The notes under the pieces are model-generated. The model was not told where the DNA came from and searched no databases. It saw only the letters and a list, made by a program, of their open reading frames with translations. From NCBI GenBank assembly GCA_036435485.1, contig CM071594.1, positions 96,003,001-96,067,000 of the forward strand: 64,000 nt of DNA, read 5' to 3'. Position numbers and translations under genes: made by a program. Position 1 is the stretch's first letter. Each line of letters starts with the position of its first letter. This stretch comes from Saposhnikovia divaricata (lineage: Eukaryota; Streptophyta; Magnoliopsida; Apiales; Apiaceae). Below, in pieces: positions 1 through 10,130 of this stretch.

Positions 1-983
1 TTTAATGACACCTATTTTTGATAATGCTAAAGTTGGGAAAGTAAGAATGTATGAAAGATCCACATAAAAGTTCGAATGTGTATTTTATGACATGGCTACT
101 ATTTAGGTTGTTTATAAAGGATTTTACTTGAATTAAATCTCAAGTTAGGGTCATTTGTTAAATCTGAATAACAATTTCTAGATAATTAAAAATTTCTGAA
201 TGATAAAATTTCTGAATGCTGAATGAACAAATATTGTTTGATAAAATTTATCTGAATGATGATATTTATATATTATGTTGTATTTAATAATTATTTTTTT
301 ATTAAACAAATTAGAACACTCTTTGTTATGCGATATTATAATTAGCACTCTTTCTAATAATTATTAAAAAGATGTTCTTAGAAAAATATTAAATTGTTTA
401 TTGTATGAGACTTGTTGAAATTGAAAATATTGGAAACAGTTTAAAAATATAAAACACCAAATTGAGAAGGGAAAAAATAAGTCAATTGATAGTCATCTCC
501 TAAACCATCCAGCTTCTTTCTATGGGCCACCCCTTCAGCTAAAATTTTTTGTCGTCCATGAACTTTTTTATATCGTCCAGTTAAAAAAAATTGACAAATG
601 ATCTTAATAGAGGGTGTCGTTCAATTTGGTACCGTTCCTCTGTTAACAAATGAGCCCTTAATTAAAGGCCATTGAGATTTGTAAGTATTTTCGAGAATAT
701 ATTTATCAAATATTTTGATTTAATGAGATTTAAAAATATTTAAGTATGGACATACTTAAAAATATTCTGATGAATAGTGGGAGTGGATATTTGTTGTGAA
801 AAATGGGAGTCAAGAAAGGTATTTGACAAATACGTCGAGTGGGAGATGTTAGTTTGACTTCATTTGTCAAATAAATAAATAAAATTAAACACATATATTT
901 ATTACATGGGAGTTACAAAATGCATTTGATACTTCGTATTTTTATTTAATTACACGGTACCTAATTTTTGGTATTTTGTAAAT
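1..983. other. AT-rich intergenic flank, no gene seen
   Basis: I see no coding sequence, RNA gene or element boundary here. It is AT-rich with several homopolymer and short AT tracts. It leads directly into the protease fragment that follows, so the missing 5' exons of that fragment could once have lain here, but nothing recognisable remains. Confidence 0.5.
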
Positions 984-1665
984 GGCGAAGAAGAGTACTC
1001 TCATCCAACCAATCCAGTTGATACATTTGGTTATGTTAAAGAGAATGGGATACACCTGGAGTGTAACTATCAATTCAAAGGGGGGGGGGAGTACAAAGCA
1101 GTTTCCTGAAACTGTTGAAAATTATGAAAAGATGAGGTCAACTTTTCTAGATGATAAGCAGAAACAAAGATTTTCATTTGACGACTTTGAATACTTCAAG
1201 GTGAATAGCTCTAATGCATAACGGGTCTTCAAAAAAGTCAAAGATGTACTAAAAGAAAAGATACATGTGATTGGTTAGATTTGGGCAAGTGCTGAGTTTG
1301 ACACTTTTAGTGGAAAAGTAAGCGTTTCTATACAAAATAGTGATTTCATACTTGTTGCTGTTATGATTACTGGTTTCATAATATATAAATATTCTTTTTC
1401 AGGGAATCTTCAATCAGAAGATAATCAAAAAGCTGAACCACTATGTTCTAATTGAAGGATATGGCAGGTACAAAGAAACTGACTTTGTAAAAATAAGAAA
1501 TATGTGGACCGTCAAATGACCGTCAAATGAGGCGGTCATTATTATGTTGCACTTCGACAATTCAAACAATTTGCACACATTAAAAGAAAGGTATATTGTA
1601 TGGGACCTCGATCACCGAAGAGGGTTGTGGTTTTCTATACAACAAACAAATCCAAGAAACTTGTT
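984..1665 (+). pseudogene. Papain-like cysteine protease fragment, C-terminal part, decayed
   Basis: Conceptual translation across two frames gives pieces in the order expected of the C-terminal half of a papain-family (C1A) cysteine protease. They are an ENGIHLECNYQFKG-like stretch (the 'NGI..E..YPY.G' region), then DDFEYFKVNSSNA, then the F..FSG/GIF segment, then KLNHYVLIEGYG (the block with the catalytic His), then RNMWT where the family has NSW. An 85-bp GT-AG intron (1318-1402) separates FSGK from GIF in phase, as in plant genes. Lesions: a frame change at the G-run near 1080-1089, in-frame stops near 1219 and 1275, and loss of the NSWG motif. The catalytic Cys half is absent. The family call is my recognition of short motifs and no search was run; the right-hand end is approximate. 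Confidence 0.6.
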
Positions 1666-2701
1666 GAGGTAATAATAACTCACTCTTTGTATTTTATTTA
1701 ATTTAGTTAATTTTTTTAATATGTACTTCTATAGTTTGATTAAACTTACATGTTATTAAAATTAAGGTATTAATGCATAATTTATTGGGCTATTACAATA
1801 TTTGGGTGGAGGAAACAAATGAATAGTCTATATATAGTGTTTTATTCTAAGAAAAAAAAAGCAACAAAGAGAAAAGAAAAAAGTTTTGCTCAATCTACTA
1901 TCTGTAACCCCAAATAAATATTTTCATCTATTGTCTATTTTCTTTCAACCTATGCAAACTGATTCTCGGTAATCTTTCACAAAGTATAACATCTAAAACC
2001 AAACTGACAACATATTCGTTTCCATCATCACTAAGATCAAAAGAGAGCATATAATATTCTCGTGGCATGACAAGCAAAGTGCATTTGAATCGAACAAAAT
2101 TCTTTCGAACTTCTCTACAGACAGCTTATCATATTTATACGTTGTACCTTGTGGTAAAGGTTTCCAACCTCTTCCGCCATTGTTTTTTTAAATAAGTAGG
2201 CTCTAACCCCTTGAGCTATCTCATCGCGCTCTTTTCCCCCATTGTTTTGTTAAGAGAGTTTAATGTAAAAGAAAGAGGGTTTAGGGTTTTATTTCAATTG
2301 AAAAGAAGCAATAATTAAAACTTAATATTTTTCACTTAATTACTCTTATTTAGTTATTTTACTTAATTTCCTTTATTTTGATATATATTTATATTGTAGT
2401 AATTACGGGTAATTCTATTTAATAAAACAGAACAACGATATTATAGTTTCTAATAACTAACCAATTACCTTTTTAAAATATTAATTTAGAATGATAGACG
2501 TTGAGAAATTTAGATAATGAACTCATAAATTATTTTAAATTTTAATTTCGTAAATAAGATTATATATGTAAAATTAAAATTTAAAATAGAAGTTAAATAA
2601 CAAAAAGACACAAAAGCAAAAGCTAATTTCACTCCACTGTAGAAAAAAATTATTTAACAGAGAGAGAACTTGAATTTTCCATAACTCTTCTTTAATCATA
2701 A
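1666..2701. other. AT-rich intergenic, no gene seen
   Basis: No supported gene. The part at about 2370-2600 resembles sequence further right, at 43300-43400 inside the Helitron and at 44459-44545, so it is probably a fragment of a dispersed repeat. The interval ends at the target site duplication of the big retrotransposon. Confidence 0.5.
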
Positions 2702-2706
2702 TGTTG
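2702..2706. repeat. Target site duplication TGTTG, left copy (TE-A)
   Basis: The five bases TGTTG lie immediately before the 5' LTR of TE-A and recur immediately after its 3' LTR at 41437-41441. This shows that the 38.7 kb between them is one insertion despite the nesting. Confidence 0.93.
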
Positions 2707-4051
2707 TGTTAGTCACAGAGGCATGCCTGAATACATCTAATAACAAGCCTAAGTTGTTTGTAATGTTATGCATTACTTACATGACCTCTTAACAGAGGGA
2801 ACCTCTAGTTGTAGAGTTTCTACTGGTTTTATACTTGTAATAGGCATCAAATTCTAGCTGTGTAACTGTACCTATTAAGTCAAGAATAATGCTTGAAAGA
2901 AGTTCCAAGGTTCATGCCTCAAGCAAGGAGATAAAGACTGCCAAATAATCACAGTTGGGATTTGAAGAAATGAAGAATTTGCCTAAGTACCAATTCGAGA
3001 AGTACATTTGTCTATTCGAGAAGTCTAGCATTCGAGAAGTCAGGGGTTCGATATCTTAGAAGACACTATTCGATATCTCTGAATACACTGTTCGATATCT
3101 CATTCGATATCTCAGAGATTCGATATGTCTATTACTCTGTTCGAGAACTCAAGGAGTCAATAGGTCAAAGGTGATATTCGAGTTCTCAAAAGGGTCAACA
3201 AGTCAAAGCTACATTCGATATCTCAAAGACTCAAGATGCTATTCGACATCTCAGGGATTCGATATGTCAAAATGCTCTATTCGATATCTCAAAGACTCAA
3301 GATGCTATTCGACATCTCAGGGATTCGATATGTCAAAATGCTCTATTCGATATCTCAAGGACTCCCAGAGAAAAGAGCTATTCGAGAAGTGATTCGATAT
3401 GTCAATATAACACTATTCGAGAACTCAGAGTTATCGATTAAGCCAATTCTAGTTCTCGAATCACTCACTTAGCCACTTCTCGAATACATTCTTGAAGATA
3501 AAATACTGAAGAATTGTACAAGTCAGAAACCTGCAACAAGCCAAGATGCTTTATTTGACTATGTACTATAAAGCACGTTGGAAAGCCTACAAAGAAGCTT
3601 GGAGAGATAAGTCAAGGGACAAGGAGCTAAAGAAGTGGATCTGAACAGGCTTTACAAAGTCAAATCTGTAGCCGTTTGGACTCTTACTCAAATGAGATAG
3701 ACAGACTGGAAATTATTTTGTTTACCTACCTTATTTGTAGTAAGTAGGTGTATCCATGTCTATAAGGATACAACCTCACTTCCTTAGCAGATAAGTTTTT
3801 AAGATACATCACAAGAAATATCTCTCGGAGTAAAACGAAGCTGAGAATACTATCATTTGTATTCACAGATTGTAGCAAAATCTTTATCTAATAAAATATT
3901 AGATTAAAGTGATATTATGTTGTGTTTGTTATCCGCACTTACATATCTCACACACTCAACACATTCTTGCTGCAAAGATTCAAGAACGAAGAAAAGTTCA
4001 AGAATCCATTCACCCCCCTCTGTATTCTTTTACTGTATTCAATACTCAACA
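2707..4051 (+). repeat. TE-A 5' LTR
   Basis: 1345 bp beginning TGTTAG and ending CAACA. It matches 39773-41436 once the TRIM in the latter is removed. It contains a 66-bp tandem duplication at about 3215-3346, many TTCGATATCTC and TTCGAGAA words, and a TATA-like TATAAAG at 3567-3573. Confidence 0.95.
3567..3573 (+). promoter_or_regulatory. TATA-like box in TE-A 5' LTR
   Basis: TATAAAG lies in the 3' third of the LTR, where a copia U3/R boundary is expected. The 3' LTR has the same motif. No transcription start can be read from sequence alone. Confidence 0.4.
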
Positions 4052-4053
4052 AG

Positions 4054-4065
4054 TGGTATCAGAGC
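4054..4065 (+). promoter_or_regulatory. TE-A primer binding site (tRNA-iMet)
   Basis: TGGTATCAGAGC, two bases after the LTR end, is complementary to the 3' end of plant initiator methionine tRNA, the usual primer of plant Ty1/copia elements. Confidence 0.92.
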
Positions 4066-4094
4066 AGGCTGTTTAATCTAAACAGAAAACGATC

Positions 4095-5935
4095 ATGAGT
4101 TCGAATACACTAAAGACTACAGGTACGGTAAAGGTCCCTAAGTTTGACAAAGAGAATTACAACCTCTGGAAAATAAAAATGCTGTTGTTCATCAAAGCTG
4201 CCAATCCTCTCTACCCTGACATCCTCAAAAATGGTCCATTTGTACCACAACAAGAAATTGCTGAATCTAAAGTGGGCACAATAGTCATTCCTATATCATA
4301 TGTTCCAAAAGAGCCATCCAAATGGACGGACTCGGAGAAGGAAAAGGTTGCCCTAGACAGTCATCTCATGTTGCTGATCATAGACTCCATGGATATGTCG
4401 ATGTTTGCCAACATAGCATCATGCACATCAGCCAAGAACATGTGGAACCACATCGAGGTGTTATGTGAAGGGACGGAGGATGTAAGAGAGAATAGGAAAC
4501 AGATACTGGTCACACAGTATGAGGCTTTCATGGCACAGTCCAAAGAAAGTATTACTGATATGTTTGAGAGATTTCACAAGCTGGTGACTGAGCTTCAAAT
4601 GAATGGGAAGGTTTACAGCACTAAGGAATTAAACATGAAGTTTCTACTATCTGCACCAAACCATCTAGAGCAAAGGGTCATATCTCTAAGAGAAAGAGAT
4701 TTTAACAAAGTCACATATGATGTGCTCTATGGGGTTTTAAAGACTCATGAGCTTGAGCTGCTTCAGAAGAGGGCTATCCAAGCCAACCAAGGCAGAATGA
4801 TAAACACATCATGTGCCTTGATTGCAAACAAATCTGTTCAAGACCTGGAAGCATCTACAAGTCAACTGAGAATAGAAGAGATAGTAGATGATGAAGAAAC
4901 TGAAGAAGAAGTGACTGAACCTGTTGATGAAAAGGAAGAAGATGAGTTCTACACTCTTGAAGAGTTGGATGCCGTGGAAAACACTTCATATGCTTTTATG
5001 GCTAGAAAATTCCCAAACATCAGATTTAAGAGGAATCAGCCCTTCAATCCTAGATCTCAAAATCATTCATTCAACAAGAGCAAGGCACCTGTGAAAGCAA
5101 ACAAAAACAGATTCAAAACTAGCTATGTGGATAGGTCATCTGTGAGATGTTATAGATGCAATGACCTAGGGCATTTTGCCAGTGAATGCAAGAAGCCTAA
5201 AAAGAAGGATAAGGAGTTTCTTGAGCTTGAAGCTAAGTATGAGGCTCTGCTAAAGAAGCATACACCAGGTAAGGCCTACATAGCTGAAGGGAAGTGTTGG
5301 GATGATTCTGATAGTGATGGAGAAGAACAAGAATTCTGCAACTATGCCTTGATGGCCAACTCCAAGGAAGAACCATCTGCATCAGACTCTCAGGTACCAT
5401 CCCTCACTGCCATAGACATGTCTGTTTCTGAATACAAATCTATGGTTGAACAACTATCTGTTGAGATGTTTAATATTCATACTAGTATGACTGCTGCTAA
5501 TGAAGAAATTGCTAAACTGTCTACTAAGAATGAACTGTTGAACAAAAGAAATGAGGAACTAGAACTAACTGCTATGCAAGTAGAAAACCTAAAACAAGAA
5601 ATTGAATATCTAAAGAATAAGGTTCTATGTGTTAGTCAAGTTGAGAAAGCTCTTAGGGATGAACTAACTGAAAATGAATTTAAATTGAAAACATTTAAGA
5701 ATTCCTCTAGTCTATTGCAGTCCTACCATGAGAAAAATCTAGCTAGACCTAAGGCTGCCATTAGACTTGATTATGACACTCTTAAACAGAGGAAAGGCTA
5801 TGCAGTCATTGAAGATGACATTGTTGTTCAGGAGGAAGTGCCTCAGGTTTTGAAAAAGACTGAGACCCCAATATTTAAAACACCAACACTTGAGATTGAT
5901 GAGGATACCTTACTCATTAAGCAAATGTTGGATGA
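4095..5935 (+). pseudogene. TE-A gag, N-terminal and central part (interrupted by TE-B)
   Basis: Copia gag: an N-terminal domain (residues about 10-230, with the FDKENYNLWKIKM block typical of the UBN2/retrotran_gag family), an acidic linker, a CCHC zinc knuckle CYRCNDLGHFASEC at about residues 352-365, a second acidic patch, then a coiled-coil-rich segment (about 450-560). Start chosen at 4095, 30 bp after the primer site. The frame is open to the TE-B insertion at 5935/5936 and resumes in phase at 20507 (only one GATGA copy belongs to the original gene). Gag forms the capsid and packages RNA. No nonsense codon occurs in this part. Confidence 0.9.
5931..5935. repeat. Target site duplication GATGA, left copy (TE-B)
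   Basis: GATGA directly precedes the TE-B 5' LTR and recurs at 20507-20511 directly after its 3' LTR. The site is inside the TE-A gag coding sequence. Confidence 0.93.
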
Positions 5936-6990
5936 TGAAAGGCAGAGTGTGTAAACTTGTAACACTATAACTAATGTAACTCAAACTAAAGGAAAAGATA
6001 CTTAACCAGAAGACAATCAAGAACAAGAAGTCACAAGAAATCAACACTAAATGAAGACAAGGTAATTGATACAATTCAACATGTTAACTATGATCAATCC
6101 AAGAAGAAATCATTGAGAGAAGTTCAAGTCAAAGTTGTTCATGCCTCAGTGATTTGGAAAGCCAAGAATCAAGATCATAACTATCAGTATCAATAAGACC
6201 AATTGATTTCAAGTGAACAAGAAGGAAAGCAAATATTGGAAAGCCATATTTCTAATTAGATATGGTAACTTATTCAAGAAGCAAAAACCCTATCAAGACT
6301 AGTCACTTATGAATCAGACCGTTGCATCAAGTGTCAGGACATTGATAGTAAGTTTATGTCAGTAATAAAGATCCATATTCAAGAGCTTCGTGAAGAACAA
6401 AGAAGACATGAAGATATCACAAGTTCAAGATGTGCATTGAAGTTTCAAGTTGAAGACCAGAATATTTTCTAAGTACTAAATATTCTAGATGGCCAAGTAG
6501 AAGTTTCTAAGTAGAAGTTCTACTTAGAACTTCGAGATGGCTAAGTAGAAATTCTCAAGTAGAAGTTCTACTTAGAGTGCAGCTTCAACATGACACATGG
6601 CATCTTCTGATTGGCAGATTTCCAAGCTTTCAATATAAGGCAAGATTTATGTGGACATCATTGGGCCACGTACATCTTAGTCTTTGAAGACTACAGGACA
6701 TAGATTACATGTAGTATAAATAGAAGTACTTGTGTAATGTTTTAGTTAGTGAGCAATTCTTGAGAAAAACACAAGAGAAAGAGAGAGAGTGCATTCACAG
6801 AGCTTAGTATCATTCACTTCTCTCTGAACTTCTGTCATACTTTGTAATGAATGTTGTAGCAACCATTTCAAGTTATATATAAGAAATATATTCCTTGAAT
6901 CTGTGTGTTCATTTATTGCATCGTATTTATTGCTTCTCATATTCGAAAAGTTGTATTCACCCCCCCTCTACAACACATTTGGACCTAACA
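5936..6990 (+). repeat. TE-B 5' LTR
   Basis: 1055 bp, starts TGAAAGGCAG and ends CCTAACA. Near the middle it has inverted-repeat-rich words (AAGTAGAA / TTCTACTT), and it has a TATA box TATAAATAG at 6715-6723. Confidence 0.95.
6715..6723 (+). promoter_or_regulatory. TATA box in TE-B 5' LTR
   Basis: TATAAATAG is a canonical plant TATA box located about 275 bp before the LTR end. The same box is at 20231-20239 in the 3' LTR. Confidence 0.6.
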
Positions 6991-6992
6991 AT

Positions 6993-7004
6993 TGGTATCA
7001 GAGC
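6993..7004 (+). promoter_or_regulatory. TE-B primer binding site (tRNA-iMet)
   Basis: TGGTATCAGAGC two bases after the LTR end, matching initiator tRNA-Met as in TE-A. Confidence 0.92.
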
Positions 7005-7662
7005 TATATGTTTAACATACAAAACATAGATCCTTGTGTTGAGTAGAAGAATCGTGAGTTTTCATTTTCTAGATCTACTTTTCATTTTCTCGAAAAGTGT
7101 GTTTTAATTCGTTGATAGTGAAAACTCATCTGAAAAATTATTTAAATACTCCAGGTGTGATTATTTAGCTTGGGTGTATTTTAACTAATTTTTGTGAATT
7201 TATCTGGGTTCGTTCATATTTGGTGTTCTTGAGTGTTCATCATCTGTTCTTATCAAAGAAGACAACCCAACAACTTTTTGATCTCCTTTTCAAAAGTAAA
7301 AGAATAAAAAGGTGGTTTTGGACTTTTTGATTTGCTTTATTCGGCCGAAAGTATACAGACATACTCAGTACCTAGCATGTGGGTTAGGTGGGTTAGGTGA
7401 GTAAAGCATTCAAAGTCAAAAGGTGTTAAAGAGATAATATTGTTTATTCAATATTAAAGTAATCTGCAGAAAAATTATTCCAAGGACAAAAGTTCTACAT
7501 AGAATTTCTACTTGAGAATTTCTACATAGAATTTCGACTTGGACAATTTCTACTTGGTGATTTCGACTTGAGCAAAATTTCTACTTAGAGAAATTTCGAC
7601 TTAGGCAAAAGTTCTACATAAATATTCTACATAGCCTAGTCTTGGGTACTTAGAAACTTTTA
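7005..7662 (+). other. TE-B 5' untranslated leader with TTCTAC/TTCGAC repeats
   Basis: Non-coding leader between primer site and gag. From about 7490 to 7645 it consists of short tandem variants of TTCTACAT, TTCTACTT and TTCGACTT. The last of these recurs in the leader before ORF3 (13790-14580). Confidence 0.7.
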
Positions 7663-10130
7663 GTGACCAGAATTGAGATGGCTCCTAAAAATGCATTCAA
7701 GATCCCAATGTTCAACAAAGATCACTATGAAGAATGGGTTTTCAGAATGAGACTATATCTAGAGACTGTTAACCCTGAATATCTGGAAGTCCTTGACAAG
7801 GGTAAATTTGTCCCAATGGTGGTTATTTCTGCACATACGGAAGGAGGAGTGGTTATACCACCTCGGTCTGAGCCTAAAAAGGCTTCGGAGTTTTCGGATG
7901 CTGACAAGGAACAAATAGCTTATGATACTGCCATACGACAAACCTTGATGGAATCTCTTGATCATGAAATGTTCAACATAGTCAAAGGTCTGACTACAGC
8001 GAAGAAGATTTGGGACAGAATAGAAGTTGTCATGGAAGGATCTGCAGAGGTTAGAAGCAACAAGACACTCATACTCAAGATGGAGTATGACACCTTTAGA
8101 ATAAGGAAAGGAGAAGGCATAACAGATGTCTACCTACGATTCAGTCAGTTGGTATTGGATTTGAATCTGAGAGGTGTAACTCTCCCCATGGTTGAGACTA
8201 ATACGAGATATCTGAGGAACCAGCCAAAGAGCATTGAGCATAGGGTCTACGCAATAAGAGAAACCAGAGATTTGCATACAACTTCTCTGGAAGAATATTA
8301 TGGAATATTAAAGACCTATGAGCTGGAAACACTTCAAGATCAAGCATGGGACAATGATTCAAAGGGAAAAGAAAGTGCATCAGGATTAGTTGCTGATGAG
8401 GAAGAGTCTAAGAAGGCAATGGTTGCAGCAAAGCCTAAATCATCACTTGCACCACATCAAGTTGATAATGATGATGAGTGCGCATCTGACAGTGATGATG
8501 ACTACTACACCCAAGAAGAGCTGGACAACATGGACGATAGTGTCGTGGCATACATGGCAAGGAAGTTCAGCAACATGAGATTTAGAAAGAGCAACCAACC
8601 ATAGAGAAAATCTTCATCTTATTATCGGGCTGCTAGGGGTGGTGGTAGTTCGTCAGGCTACAAAGGAAAAGGCAAGAATACCAGCTACAAATCTCCCTTG
8701 GATTTCAAAATGAAGTTCAAATGCTATAATTGTGGTGAAGCTGGACACTTTGCCTCGGACTGCAAAAAGCCTAAACAGACTTATCCAAAAGAGACATTTG
8801 AAGCTCTCAAAAGCAACTATGAAGCACTGTTGAAGGAAAGACATGGAAAACGAGCTTTATTAGTGACAGAAGGAAGAGCTTGGGATGATTCAGATGAGGA
8901 AGATGTTACTCATGTAGCAAACTTTGCCCTCATGGCTGAGACATCAGAGGAACCAGAGGTACCAGTTCTGACTCTTAAAGTAGAAATGTCTATTGATGAT
9001 TATAAGGAACAGAACGGGACTCTTAGTGAAGAGATCTATATGTTGTGCAAAAGCCTAGACTCTTCTCAAAAGGAACAGAAAACACTTGTTGCCAAATGCA
9101 GAATGCTCGAGGCAAAAGTGGAAGAGCTAGAGGCTGCTTGCACTGTAGATACTTCCCTAAGAGACTTTATTAAATCTCTAGAACACAAGCTCGTCCTTAA
9201 GGAAGAAGTAGAAGCATGTCTTAGGAACAATCTAGCTGAGTTAGAAACAAAATGCGAAGCTTACAAACTAGCTGCTAGTAAAGTGTATGTAGATAATGAC
9301 ACATTTAAGAAAATAACTGGAGTAGGTATAGGACTTGATTATTCTGATCTTCCTAAGAAAGAAGGAAAGAGACCTATTGACCCTAGTTCCAGTGACCTTA
9401 AATAGGAAACACCTAGAATTCTTAAATCGGCTGTCAAACCTATCTACAAACATCTTGTTCCTAGAATAGAAGAAGAAGAGACTGAATTGATAGCTAGATA
9501 TGAGATTGAGATGGAAGATCGCCAGAAAGAACAACCTACAACTCCTATTAAACAAGTTAAAATCAATTTCCCTAGAGATGAATCTAGACTAGGATTAGGA
9601 GCTAAGGCTGTTAAGCAACAAGGAAAGAGAGAGAAAGGCATAAAAGAGGTTAAGGCTGAACGAATAAAGAAAGCATGTTATCATTGTAAATCTACTGAAC
9701 ATCTTTCTTATGCATGCAAAGCTAACATGAATGTTCCTGCTGCACATGCCATGCCTACCACACATACAATGAATAATCTGCATCAGAATCATGCACAGTG
9801 TGGTCAACCTAATTGTATGCCATGCACTTTTAATATCATGCAAACTTTTGTGCATTTAATGAATGCATCTAGCCAGTCATGCTCAAATACTGTTGCTAGT
9901 TCAAACATCAAGAAAAAGTATGGAAGAGCCAAGACTGTCAGTCCTCCTAAAGTTAGGAGTGACAAACCTTCTCCTAAGACTGACAAATCTGTCAAGTCTG
10001 AGAAAGGAAAGGAGATAGTCGAAAGCTCTAGTAATGTGAAGAAAAGTACATCTCCTGTTGTTAAATCTGTTGATTCTCGATCTTATCGAAAGCCGGGCCC
10101 AATCAAAGTTGGGTTCCGAAGAATGTCTAA
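7663..10130 (+). pseudogene. TE-B gag, two nonsense codons
   Basis: Copia gag homologous to that of TE-A. N-terminal gag domain with an internal Met at 7678 (MAPKNAFKIPMF) that may be the true start, acidic YYTQEELD block, CCHC knuckle CYNCGEAGHFASDC at about codons 354-367, coiled-coil segment, a second knuckle-like CYHCKSTEHLSYAC at 9676-9717, and a basic Ser/Lys-rich tail ending in WVPKNV and a stop at 10128-10130. One frame is open apart from TAG at 8602-8604 (apparently from CAG) and TAG at 9403-9405. A one-base frame change lies just before the WVPK motif (about 10090-10097). Translation would stop after 313 codons without readthrough. Confidence 0.88.

Noticed and set aside
2195..2230. 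tRNA-like tract (CTAACCCCTTGAGCTATCTCA)
   Set aside because: It resembles the antisense of a tRNA or SINE fragment but is too short and has no foldable cloverleaf or boundaries.
6746..6940. 64-aa minus-strand ORF present twice (also 20262-20456)
   Set aside because: It is the antisense of the two copies of the TE-B LTR; duplication comes from the LTR pair, not from a gene family.
10090..10097. G GGC CCA heptamer as the gag-pol -1 slippery site of TE-B
   Set aside because: A -1 slip there leads into the WVPKNV-stop frame and not into pol, and TE-A has no equivalent heptamer. It more likely marks a one-base deletion.
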